DNA of 7,485 nt from Sporosarcina sp. GTDB taxonomy: Bacteria > Bacillota > Bacilli > Bacillales_A > Planococcaceae. The position numbers and the translations under genes were made by a program. The DNA is taken from positions 1-7,485 of the forward strand of contig JARIDM010000157.1 in the NCBI GenBank assembly GCA_029263945.1, written 5' to 3'. The notes under the pieces are model-generated. The model made no database searches, was not told the DNA's origin, and saw nothing but the letters and a program-made list of their open reading frames with translations. Shown here one piece after another: positions 1 through 7,032 of the stretch (its first letter is position 1; each line of letters starts with the position of its first letter).

Positions 1-1
1 C

Positions 2-688
2 TTACTGAAAGAAGAACCAGGGATAATGTATGAACATCATGCAACGCGAGACGTTTTCTATTTTCAGACATTTATACCGCTTGAAGAAAGTTATATTGAT
101 GTCCCTAATGTCTTGCAAAACCCTGAACTGCCACATGGCTGTGAAATAACATCTTTAACAGCAATACTAAATTATTACGGGGCTGACGTTTCAAAAACGA
201 CAATGGCGGATGATTATTTGAAAAAGGTTCCATTTACAATGCGGAATGGGAAACGGATAGGTGCAGATCCACACCGTGCCTTTCCTGGAAACCCACGTGA
301 CCTAAGTGATGGGTGGTATGTTTTTGCTGAGCCAATTAAAGAGGCGGCAGAAAAATTCATTTCAACGAATGACTTAGCTTTATCCGCTGAGAATATTAGC
401 GGTAGTTCTAGAGAAGAATTGCTAGATTATATTGAAAAGGGCATTCCTATTGTTACATGGGTGACTTTAGATCTGTCAAAACCACGAACACGAGGTGGGT
501 GGTATATTGAAGGGTTCAATGACTTTTATCCTTCCTTAATTAATTCACATGCGGTTGTATTAATGGGGTGGAAGGATGGCAAAGTTCGCGCAATGAACCC
601 ACACCATGGAAGTGTTACTTATGATGAAAAAACATTTTTCGATAACTACGAAGCAATGGGCAGTCAAGCTGTAATCATTCAGGAATAA
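2..688 (+). CDS. C39-like cysteine peptidase domain protein (5' partial)
   Basis: The protein resembles the C39-like (Peptidase_C39_2, YvpB-type) papain-fold family, which includes secreted or surface cysteine peptidases and related proteins of unknown substrate in Bacillales. Numbering from the ATG at 26, the likely nucleophile is Cys39 in PELPHGCEITSL, the likely catalytic histidine is His175 in NSHAVVLMGW, and the third motif is AMNPHHG around Asn191, where the family more often has Asp-Pro. The segment GIPIVTWVTLDL (139-150) is the usual central strand. The frame is open from position 2 through the ATG at 26, that ATG has no convincing ribosome binding site, and no signal peptide is visible, so the true start is probably left of the window; 26 is the first ATG. 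It ends in TAA, 19 bases before the ssrA-like fragment. The family call is fairly safe. Activity is not certain, given Asn at the usual Asp position, and the substrate is unknown. Confidence 0.78.
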   Translation, partial: LLKEEPGIMYEHHATRDVFYFQTFIPLEESYIDVPNVLQNPELPHGCEITSLTAILNYYGADVSKTTMADDYLKKVPFTMRNGKRIGADPHRAFPGNPRDLSDGWYVFAEPIKEAAEKFISTNDLALSAENISGSSREELLDYIEKGIPIVTWVTLDLSKPRTRGGWYIEGFNDFYPSLINSHAVVLMGWKDGKVRAMNPHHGSVTYDEKTFFDNYEAMGSQAVIIQE

Positions 689-707
689 AGAATGAGAATA
701 TATGAAT

Positions 708-734
708 GTGGGTTCGACTCCCGCCGTCTCTATA
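708..734 (+). other. tmRNA (ssrA) 3'-end-like fragment, possible att site scar
   Basis: The sequence contains a complete T arm: stem GTGGG (708-712) pairs with CCCGC (720-724), allowing one T-G pair, around the loop TTCGACT. It is followed by CGTCTCT (725-731), which matches the 3' acceptor strand of Bacillus tmRNA as I remember it (CGTCTCC before the discriminator A and CCA). No CCA is encoded and nothing upstream of 708 resembles the rest of a tmRNA or a tRNA, so this is not a functional RNA gene. The 3' end of ssrA is a well-known integration target for islands and prophages, and integration leaves a short copy at the far end. In that geometry the element would lie to the left and the old chromosome to the right. 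A tRNA remnant or chance similarity remains possible. Confidence 0.5.
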
Positions 735-749
735 GGCAAAGGGTCAGTC

Positions 750-786
750 CGACATTTTTTTGGTAGAGGTATTTTTTTAAATGTCG
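750..786. repeat. 8-bp inverted repeat, AT-rich loop
   Basis: CGACATTT (750-757) is mirrored exactly by AAATGTCG (779-786) around a 21-base loop that is rich in T. It lies just after the ssrA-like fragment. It is not followed by a T run in the right place for a standard terminator, and its role is unknown. It could be a protein-binding site or a decayed terminator. Confidence 0.35.
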
Positions 787-842
787 ATTGGGCATAGGTA
801 ATAGGGCAGATGAAAGTGAAAGAATCGATATAAATTAAAAAG

Positions 843-880
843 AAAAAAGCGATTTCCTAATTGAAAAGGAAATCGCTTTT
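843..880 (-). terminator. Rho-independent terminator of the minus-strand gene
   Basis: A perfect 13-bp inverted repeat, AAAAGCGATTTCC (845-857) and GGAAATCGCTTTT (868-880), encloses a 10-base loop. Read on the minus strand, the hairpin starts 9 bases after the stop codon of the Pro/Gly/Gln-rich gene and ends in a run of six T (complement of 843-848). On the plus strand the T run is only four bases, so it may act weakly in that direction too. Confidence 0.88.
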
Positions 881-889
881 GAAGTTTAG

Positions 890-1456
890 TTAGAAACAAG
901 TAAACTGATCGATATTATTTAAATCTATGCCTGTATATGACCATCTGTGTCTTCTGTTGTTCCATCTATAACCCGCGACAGACGTTCGACCCACAAAAAC
1001 AGGGTAGAACCAAAAACCTTGTCTTCTCGAAAGCCAAACGTACGTGAAACGATACATACAACCTCTAATTGCACCCGGATCTACCGCGAATAACTGTGCA
1101 CTTGGATACTCAGGTGTCCGATTCGGGGGAGCAGAAGTAGGCGCTTGGTTTCCTTGTTGCTGTCCAGGTGGCCTTCCAGGTTGTTGCCCCCATTGTCCGG
1201 GTGGAAAACCAGGCGGGCTAGGGTTAAAACCGCCTTGCCCAGGTGGAAATCCGGGAGGTCCAGGTTGATTGCCCCACTGTCCGGGTTGATTACCCCATTG
1301 TCCAGGTTGTTGCCATTGTGGAAATCCACTTTGTTGGGGGCCGCCATATGCAGGGTGTGCAGGTGGTCTTCCATGCCTTTGTTGACTTTCATACCCATCA
1401 GGGAGTTGCGGATACCACTCGGGATTATTTTGTTCATTAGGTCCTTTATTAACCAT
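890..1456 (-). CDS. Pro/Gly/Gln-rich protein with conserved aromatic C-terminal domain, probably spore-associated
   Basis: The 188-residue protein has two parts. Residues 1-125 are low-complexity, rich in Pro, Gly, Gln and Trp, with short repeats such as GQWGNQP (52-58 and 59-65) and PPGFPPGQ (67-74 and 81-88). Residues about 131-187 form a compact domain rich in Arg, Trp, Tyr and Phe (RFTYVWLSRRQGFWFYP, then VGRTSVAGYRW), bracketed by Cys133 and Cys187. I recognise this tail from small Bacillales proteins with Pro/Gly/Gln-rich heads, sometimes loosely annotated as 'transporter' or coat-like; no transport function is supported because there is no membrane segment and no signal peptide. The ATG at 1456 has an AAGGAGA site (complement of 1464-1470) 7 bases upstream. 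A sigma-E-like -10 box precedes it and a strong terminator follows, so it is a single-gene unit. A spore-surface role is inferred from composition and promoter; biochemical function is unknown. Confidence 0.75.
   Translation of the reverse strand: MVNKGPNEQNNPEWYPQLPDGYESQQRHGRPPAHPAYGGPQQSGFPQWQQPGQWGNQPGQWGNQPGPPGFPPGQGGFNPSPPGFPPGQWGQQPGRPPGQQQGNQAPTSAPPNRTPEYPSAQLFAVDPGAIRGCMYRFTYVWLSRRQGFWFYPVFVGRTSVAGYRWNNRRHRWSYTGIDLNNIDQFTCF
1259..1321 (-). repeat. 21-bp tandem repeats coding PGQWGNQ-type units
   Basis: Three adjacent 21-base units (1259-1279, 1280-1300, 1301-1321) lie inside the low-complexity head of the minus-strand gene. The first two encode GQWGNQP-like heptapeptides and differ at a few bases. 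The third is diverged and encodes QWQQPG. Because the unit is a multiple of three, gain or loss of copies would keep the frame. Confidence 0.7.
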
Positions 1457-1485
1457 TCATTTCTCTCCTTCCAACGATTCTTCTC

Positions 1486-1493
1486 ATTGTATG
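1486..1493 (-). promoter_or_regulatory. Candidate sigma-E (or sigma-K) -10 box
   Basis: On the minus strand this reads CATACAAT, matching the Bacillus mother-cell sigma-E -10 consensus and partly the sigma-K one (CATA). Transcription would start near 1479, giving a leader of about 22 bases that just accommodates the AAGGAGA ribosome binding site. The -35 region around 1508-1516 (TCCAATCGTT on the minus strand) is a weak match, which keeps confidence moderate. Confidence 0.45.
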
Positions 1494-1537
1494 CGAGGTA
1501 GAGAAGCAACGATTGGACATTTATTTAAAAAGTTTTC

Positions 1538-1546
1538 TGTTATACT
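1538..1546 (+). promoter_or_regulatory. Extended -10 promoter for the lipoprotein gene
   Basis: TGTTATACT has the TGn extension followed by a good -10 hexamer, TATACT (1541-1546). No good -35 hexamer sits at 16-18 bases; TTGGAC at 1513-1518 is 22 bases away, too far. The predicted start near 1553 leaves a leader of about 30 bases. The site lies in the gap between two divergent genes. Confidence 0.6.
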
Positions 1547-1583
1547 GAAGTTAGTAGAATAATAAGAATATTGGAGGTGGCAT

Positions 1584-1997
1584 ATGAAGAGAATATTACT
1601 ATTCGTTCTTGCGGTGTTCCTTTTAACGGGGTGTACTCAAAAGGAAACGATTACCCAAATGGACATGTCTAAAGTAAATGGAGAATTGAAAGATGCAATC
1701 GCACCTTATTTAGAGGAAAATGGAAATTACCTATTGTCTGATGGAAAGGGTTATTATGTATTTTTAAACAGAGGCAATAAAATGGATGGAGAAGAGGCGG
1801 TAGAATTAAAGAATTTCAACATCGACGTAAACAACGAAGTATTGACGATTTCATTTGATGAAGATTTCACAGATACATCTACTGAAGAGACTGACCATCA
1901 ACTTCTCTATAAAATTAATGAAGAAGATCAGTACGACACAATTGATATCGTATCGAATGGAGAACAAAGCCATTTCGATCATTCAATTTCATTTTAA
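1584..1997 (+). CDS. Small acidic lipoprotein, function unknown
   Basis: The 137-residue protein starts with a classic lipoprotein signal: basic MKR, a hydrophobic stretch to residue 13, and lipobox LTGC with the lipidated cysteine at 17. The mature part is strongly acidic, without internal membrane segments; the segment NYLLSDGKGYYVFLNRG (48-64) looks like a folded beta-rich core, followed by an Asp/Glu-rich tail (about 100-125). It would be anchored on the outer face of the cytoplasmic membrane. I do not recognise a named family. The ATG at 1584 is supported by GGAGG (1573-1577) 6 bases upstream. An extended -10 promoter precedes it and a hairpin terminator follows within 10 bases, so it is probably monocistronic. 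It is divergent from the Pro/Gly/Gln-rich gene. Confidence 0.85.
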   Translation: MKRILLFVLAVFLLTGCTQKETITQMDMSKVNGELKDAIAPYLEENGNYLLSDGKGYYVFLNRGNKMDGEEAVELKNFNIDVNNEVLTISFDEDFTDTSTEETDHQLLYKINEEDQYDTIDIVSNGEQSHFDHSISF

Positions 1998-2006
1998 ACA
2001 AAATAG

Positions 2007-2044
2007 AAGTTTTACGGGTAGTTACTCATCCGTGGAACTTTTTT
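2007..2044 (+). terminator. Rho-independent terminator after the lipoprotein gene
   Basis: AAGTTTTACGG (2007-2017) pairs along its whole length with CCGTGGAACTT (2030-2040), using two G-U pairs, around a 12-base loop. A run of six T (2039-2044) follows at once. It begins 9 bases after the lipoprotein stop and ends just before the ATG at 2046, which argues against that ATG being the start of the next gene. Confidence 0.78.
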
Positions 2045-2084
2045 AATGAATGAATCCAATTTGCTTCTCGCACGTACAGTAAGC

Positions 2085-2092
2085 AGGAGGGG
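2085..2092 (+). promoter_or_regulatory. Ribosome binding site that sets the start at 2100
   Basis: AGGAGGGG lies 7 bases before the ATG at 2100 (9 from the end of AGGAGG), a near-ideal Bacillus site. The alternative in-frame ATG at 2046 is preceded only by the terminator T run and has no such site. Confidence 0.8.
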
Positions 2093-2099
2093 ATCAGGA

Positions 2100-2603
2100 A
2101 TGTTTTTAAGTAGATGGACTTTCTTTCAAGCGTTAACACTTTTGGGGTTGACGGCTTTACTAATCATCGCAGATTTACTTAAATACCAATTTAGTAATCC
2201 AGCGATCAGTGCCAATCAACAATTGGCATTGACATTAAGTTTTCTTTTTATTGTCATTGGCTTTATCAGTTTACTGCTTTACTTCCAAACGAAAAAAAGT
2301 GTGCTGTTTTTAACACATCCGTTGTGGGACAAAATGAATGTTATAGTAATCATAATTCTCGTTTTATCAATGATTGTGTTTGTCATTGCAGCAAATCCAG
2401 TGATGGCCTTAGTCGAAAGATTTCGCTTTATGCTCTATATATTTATTTATTATTTTGTATATCTGGTGAATTTGCTCGTGCTTTCTTTTGTACATAAGTA
2501 TGCAAAACCTACTACGACGAAAGCGCAAAAGGTTGCCACCGCTTTTTGGTCAACTTGTTTTCTAGTTGTCTTTATTCAATTTGTATTGGGCGCGATGATT
2601 TAA
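2100..2603 (+). CDS. Five-helix integral membrane protein, function unknown
   Basis: From the ATG at 2100 the protein is 167 residues and very hydrophobic, with predicted membrane segments at about 8-26, 42-62, 79-99, 109-131 and 146-165. Positively charged short loops (TKK at 64-66, KYAKPTTTKAQK at 133-144) suggest, by the positive-inside rule, that these loops are cytoplasmic. No catalytic or transporter motif is visible and I do not recognise the family. The longer start at 2046 would add 18 residues but abuts the upstream terminator and lacks a ribosome binding site. I see no clear promoter between 2045 and 2085, so expression may depend on read-through or a weak promoter. No terminator follows, so transcripts could continue into ypcP 88 bases downstream. 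Confidence 0.8.
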   Translation: MFLSRWTFFQALTLLGLTALLIIADLLKYQFSNPAISANQQLALTLSFLFIVIGFISLLLYFQTKKSVLFLTHPLWDKMNVIVIIILVLSMIVFVIAANPVMALVERFRFMLYIFIYYFVYLVNLLVLSFVHKYAKPTTTKAQKVATAFWSTCFLVVFIQFVLGAMI

Positions 2604-2646
2604 ATACGAGGAGAGATAAAACAACGAATCTACTGTCATCAAAGTC

Positions 2647-2655
2647 TGTTATAAT
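2647..2655 (+). promoter_or_regulatory. Extended -10 promoter for ypcP
   Basis: TGTTATAAT combines the TGn extension with the consensus TATAAT hexamer (2650-2655). There is no recognisable -35 at 16-18 bases upstream (AATCTA at 2627-2632). The predicted start near 2662 gives a leader of about 30 bases carrying GGAGG at 2677-2681. Confidence 0.7.
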
Positions 2656-2691
2656 GAAGAAAGTGATTTAGTAAATGGAGGCTTATCTATA

Positions 2692-3579
2692 GTGAAGACA
2701 GAAGAAAAACCACATATTCTCATTGTTGACGGGATGGCACTGTTATTTCGTTCGTTTTTTGCAACATATGCAATGGGACACTTTTTTCCAAATGATAAAG
2801 GGATTCCAACAAATGGTGTTCAAGGGTTTGCGAGGCATACGATGACAGCGATGTCCCTCTTTAAACCAACGCATATGGCCGTTTGTTGGGATATGGGTGC
2901 CCATACATTCCGCAATGATTTATATGATGGCTATAAAGCAAATCGACCCGCACCACCAGAAGAACTCGTTCCGCAATTCGATATGGCACGAGACGTATCT
3001 GAACTGATTGGTTGGAAGAATTACGGGGAAAAAGGCATGGAAGCGGATGATTATATCGGTTCTATGGTCAAAGCGTGGGAAGGAAAAGCCGATATTACAA
3101 TCGTTTCAGGCGATAAGGATTTACTTCAATTGCTCCGTCCAGGTGTCCGCATCGCGTTAATTAAAAAAGGCTATAGCGAATACAATATTTATACCGAAGA
3201 AATTTTCTTTGAAGAATATGGCATTACGCCTTTACAGTATATTGATTTTAAAGCATTTACAGGAGATACGGCCGATGGTTACCCAGGTGTGAAGGGGATT
3301 GGTCCGAAAACGGCACTTGCATTCATTAAAGAATATGGTTCAATCGATGGTGTGCTTGAAGCACTGGCTGAATTAACCCCTGCCAGACGGAAGCGCGTTG
3401 AGGAAGGGATGGATATGTTACACCTATCTCGCCAACTTGCTGAAATTCATTGCAATCTCCCGGTTGCGCAGGAAATTGAAGAAATGAATTTACCAGTCTA
3501 TGATACGAACCTTCAAGCACAATTAGAGACATTTGGTTATTCTTTAATCGTACGCCATGCCCATAGTCTTTCAAAATGA
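2692..3579 (+). CDS. ypcP: 5'-3' exonuclease / flap endonuclease, YpcP type
   Basis: This is a stand-alone homologue of the 5'-nuclease domain of DNA polymerase I (FEN family). It is expected to remove RNA primers and 5' flaps during lagging-strand synthesis and repair in the cytoplasm, backing up PolA. Metal-ligand motifs are all present: Asp13 (LIVDGM), Asp67 (CWDMG), Glu117-Ala-Asp119-Asp120, Asp141 and Asp143 (SGDKDLLQL), and Asp192 and Asp195 (GDTADGYPG). The arch-region motif FRNDLYDGYKANR is at 73-85, and the helix-hairpin-helix GVKGIGPKTA is at 199-208. The length of 295 residues is about that of B. subtilis YpcP, and there is no polymerase domain. The start is GTG at 2692, with GGAGG (2677-2681) ten bases upstream; the next in-frame ATG would cut off Asp13. 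It has its own extended -10 promoter and a very strong terminator. Confidence 0.95.
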   Translation: MKTEEKPHILIVDGMALLFRSFFATYAMGHFFPNDKGIPTNGVQGFARHTMTAMSLFKPTHMAVCWDMGAHTFRNDLYDGYKANRPAPPEELVPQFDMARDVSELIGWKNYGEKGMEADDYIGSMVKAWEGKADITIVSGDKDLLQLLRPGVRIALIKKGYSEYNIYTEEIFFEEYGITPLQYIDFKAFTGDTADGYPGVKGIGPKTALAFIKEYGSIDGVLEALAELTPARRKRVEEGMDMLHLSRQLAEIHCNLPVAQEIEEMNLPVYDTNLQAQLETFGYSLIVRHAHSLSK

Positions 3580-3619
3580 AAAAACCTCTCACTTTAGTTT
3601 GTTAAAGTGAGAGGTTTTT
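3580..3619 (+). terminator. Rho-independent terminator after ypcP
   Basis: A perfect 17-bp inverted repeat (3580-3596 with 3603-3619) encloses the 6-base loop GTTTGT. The arms are flanked by A5 and T5, so the hairpin is symmetric and could work in both directions. It begins on the base after the ypcP stop codon. Confidence 0.93.
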
Positions 3620-3843
3620 GGCATTCATCAACCAAAGTTTAGAGGTCGACGAATGATAGATGTCGGCTGCAGTATAAAGGTCTTTTGACATGCCTTGAAA
3701 AATAGGTACCTTTTTCCTGTTTCTTTACAGTTATTCGACAATCCTTGAACCTTGTAACCTAGGATTGGATACTCACACTTTCTGCTCATTTTGTTAGAGT
3801 TATCAATTACCTGTTAAATCGACATTATTCTCCTATGTGTCTA
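3620..3843. other. Gene-free stretch upstream of the protease
   Basis: Together with the flanking terminator and promoter this gap spans 327 bases. I see no credible small gene or RNA gene in it. It contains a 7-bp inverted repeat, CAATCCT (3739-3745) and AGGATTG (3761-3767), with a 15-base loop, an 8-bp palindrome AGGTACCT (3704-3711) flanked by A and T runs, and a lone TTGACA (3685-3690) with no partner -10. The length is generous for one promoter, so regulator-binding sites for the protease gene are plausible. Confidence 0.4.
3739..3767. repeat. 7-bp inverted repeat in protease upstream region
   Basis: CAATCCT (3739-3745) and AGGATTG (3761-3767) are exact reverse complements, separated by 15 bases and about 80 bases upstream of the -10 box of the protease gene. 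There is no T run, so it is not a terminator. It could be an operator or mean nothing. Confidence 0.3.
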
Positions 3844-3852
3844 TGATATACT
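3844..3852 (+). promoter_or_regulatory. Extended -10 promoter for the protease gene
   Basis: TGATATACT gives the TGn extension plus TATACT (3847-3852). The -35 region is poor (ATTATT at 3824-3829). The predicted start is near 3859, leaving a leader of about 48 bases with the ribosome binding site AAGGGGGA (3893-3900) 6 bases before the ATG. Confidence 0.55.
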
Positions 3853-4776
3853 TCGGTTGTCGTATTATTTAGATTAGTACGAAAATTATAACAAGGGGGA
3901 ATACAGATGGAAAATGGGAAATGGATGAAGTTTTTCAGTAAGTTCCTTGCTTTTGTAATGGTTCTTTCATTACTCACGCCGTTATCAGTATCGGCTGATG
4001 TGACATTGAAAGAGCAGCCATTAAAACAAGGGGCGCAAGAAGAAAGTGCGCTGCAAATGAAGGCAGCGATTTCAGAACAGCTTCAAGTTTTAGAAGGGGG
4101 ACCTGTATTACACAAAGATTTACAAGGTTTATCTGGAAGTGAACGGGTACCAGTGATTATTCATTTGTCAGAAAAACCAGTGGCGCTTGAAAAGGGAATT
4201 AAAGAACTGGCAGGACAGCAGTTATCAAGTGCAGAAGCAACCCAAATTAAAAAGACAGTCAATGCACAACAAGCATTTTTGAAAAAAGAAATGCAAATTA
4301 AGAAAATATCCTTTGAACAAGGGTTTTCATATAACACGGTTCTAAATGGTTTTTCCGCAAAAGTACAAGCAGGCGATTTGGAGAAATTGCTTGCACTTGA
4401 TGGGGTCACATTAGTAGAGCCAGATGCCCTTGTATATGCATCTGAAGAGGGGAAGTCACTTGGATTCCCAAACAAAGGATCAGACAAGTTTGGCGATAAA
4501 GTTGTCAAAAACCCAAAAGACGATCTACTTCAACCAACAATGGAGACAAGCATTTCATTCCTCGGGATTGAAGAACTTTGGAAAGAAGGAATAGAAGGAC
4601 AAGGTGTGAAAGTAGCCGTTCTTGACACAGGAATTGATGCGGATCACCCTGACTTTGAAGGGATTTATAAAGGCGGAAAAAACTTCGTCCCACATACAGG
4701 AAGTGACTATGCGCGGGAACGAGCAGATAATGATGCATCAGAAACATCTCCATTAGACAGACCGAGTCATCGACCA

Positions 4777-4779
4777 TAA
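4777..4779 (+). other. In-frame TAA interrupting the protease
   Basis: The codon lies in the context S-H-R-P-stop-F-N-N-N-G-S-S, between Asp240 and His303 of the catalytic domain. The same frame continues without another stop to the window end. As I recall related proteases, they read HRPEFN here, so a single G to T change in GAA would explain it. There is no homopolymer, repeat or frameshift at the site. Confidence 0.9.
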
Positions 4780-7032
4780 TTTAATAACAATGGCAGTTCG
4801 TTCTACACATCACACGGAACGCATGTCGCGGGTACAATTGCGGCGATTGGCAACAATGAATACGGCATTAAAGGGATTGCACCGAAAGTAGATCTCTATG
4901 CATACCGTGTACTTGGTGCATATGGAAGTGGTGCAACGTCAGGTATTATTGCAGCGATTGAAGAAGCGGTGGTACAAGAAATAGATGTGATTAACTTATC
5001 ATTAGGGGGAGGCGCCAATTCAGAAACAGACGGTGGATCTTTCGCCATTAACAACGCAATGTTGGCAGGCACAATAGGTGTCATTGCAACAGGGAACTCG
5101 GGACCAAACCGAGGCACGATGGGTACACCTTCAACTGCACGTCTTGGGATTGCGGTTGCAAACACAACAAATCCTGAAACACAATATGATGCAGAAGTAT
5201 CTGTAACTGCTGGAGATTTTACGCTCTCCAAGCCAATGAATTTAATGGGCACAACATTTGGGCAAGACCTCGCTACGCAACTAAGTGGGACGTTTGATGT
5301 TGTTGCAGTGCCAGGTAACGGAGAAGCAAAAGATTACAACGGGTTAGACGTAACGGGAAAGGTTGCGCTCATTTCTCGCGGAGAAATTGCATTTGTTGAT
5401 AAAATTGCACACGCAAAAGCAAACGGTGCTGTTGCGACACTCATCCATAACTTTGCAGGGGGCACGGGTGCACCTGGAATTTCGGATGTGTTTCTCGGTG
5501 ATGCATTTGAATTCCTTCCATCATTTGATGTATCTCAAACAGATGGCGAAGCGATTCGTTCAGCACTAGTAGTCGGACAAGGCACAGTTACATTTAGCAA
5601 TATTAACGGAACGACGACACTGGGCGACGAAGTGAACAACTCAAGTTCACGTGGTCCCTCGACACCGAACTTTGACATTAAACCAGATGTCAGTGCACCT
5701 GGTACAAATATCATGTCGACCATTCCAATGTATCAAGCAGATTTCCCAGAAGCAACTTATGAAGAAGCCTATACACGCAAGACAGGAACATCGATGGCAA
5801 CTCCACATGTAGCAGGGATTGCAGCACTTGTGAAGCAAGCAAATCCTGAGTGGAATGCTTTTGATGTAAAAGTAGCGCTCTCTAATACAGCGAAGCTACT
5901 AAACAAAGATAAGTATGATGTTTTCTCGCAAGGGGCAGGACGTGTAGAAGCTTATAAAGCAGTACATGCAAGCGTTCTAGCCTATGCAGTTGACACAGCG
6001 AATACTGACGGTGAAGAAGTTCAAAACTTAAAAGGAACCGTCACATTTGGACCACAGTCACTAGAAGAAAGTATTGAAGTGACCAAACAAATCAGCGTAG
6101 AAGACTTAAAAGCAAGTGGTGGCGATTTTGACGTATCCGTGGAGGTAACGAAATCATTTGGCGACGCAAAAGTAACGGTCGACCAGCCTTCGTTTTCACT
6201 GAATAAAGAACAGCTATTGAATGTAACGTTAACTGCATCCAAAGCAGAAACAAATGCAGGTGATGAAATTCTCGGGTATATCCATATTGTTGGCGCGGAA
6301 ACTGAAATTTCATTGCCATTTGCAGCAGATTTTGGTGGGGCATCAGCAACAGAAATTCAGAATATGAGCATTACAGAGACGGATTTGTCGTTTGACGGCG
6401 ATGGGGTACAAGATGAAGCGACCCTATCCTTTACGATTACAGGCGATGTAGAAACAAACTTCATTGAAATTTGGGACATTATGGATCCTGATGGAGGAGA
6501 ATTTGCAGACGGTTATATCGGTTATTTACATGCTGGTAATTCACTAAGCGCAGGTTCCTACACGCTTAAAGTTGCAGGCGAATATAAACCGTGGGCAACA
6601 GGAGAACCAGCGACAATCATTCCAGACGGGCTCTATACAATCGATTTTAGTGCCTTAACATTGTCAGGAAATCCACCTGTTATTGGCGAGTACGTGGGGC
6701 CAATTGTAGTAAAAACAACTCAACCTGAGATTGCGGGAACGGTAGTGGATGAACAAGCAACAGGCCAAATTACTGATGAATATATTACGTATAATAAAGA
6801 GCTAGTGAAATACGGGTTAAGCTTTGATCTGAACGAGAAACTAAAAGCTTCTTATAGCCTTACTGAAAATGGAAAAGAAAATGAGGCAGTACCGTTAGAA
6901 TTGGCGCAAGACGGATCATTCTCATTCCCAGTGACAGCTTCGACTGAAAAAGTAGAAGTACATGTTAAAGATGCAGCCGGAAACGTTGGGGCAGAAGTGA
7001 TTTATGAAGCAAAAGTGGACGAAACGATTGTT

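Noticed and set aside
704..734. A functional tRNA or tmRNA gene
   Set aside because: Only a T arm and 3' acceptor strand are present; there is no D arm, anticodon arm, 5' acceptor strand or CCA in the flanking sequence.
1044..1509. Several open frames on both strands across the Pro/Gly/Gln-rich gene
   Set aside because: They are by-products of repetitive, GC-biased codons. Only the 890-1456 minus-strand frame has a proper ribosome binding site, terminator and recognisable C-terminal domain.
3326..3592. Minus-strand open frame over the end of ypcP
   Set aside because: It overlaps the conserved 3' part of ypcP and its terminator and has no independent support.
3685..3713. TTGACA at 3685-3690 as a sigma-A promoter
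   Set aside because: There is no -10 hexamer 16-18 bases downstream; the positions read ACCTTT.
4161..4777. Minus-strand open frames (4161-4508 and 4505-4777) opposite the protease
   Set aside because: They lie antisense to well-conserved propeptide and catalytic sequence, lack ribosome binding sites of note and resemble no protein family.
4777..4779. Programmed stop read-through or selenocysteine insertion
   Set aside because: The codon is TAA, not TGA; TAA is the least leaky stop and no recoding structure or motif is evident around it.
4760..4800. A frameshift as the cause of the protease interruption
   Set aside because: The residues before and after the TAA are in the same frame and match the expected family sequence, so it is a substitution, not an insertion or deletion.
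4896..6349. Other short open frames opposite or out of frame within the protease (for example 4896-5252, 5363-5569, 6021-6242)
   Set aside because: They are shadows of the real frame, which I translated continuously from 4780 to 7485 with intact S8, PA and Ig-like motifs.
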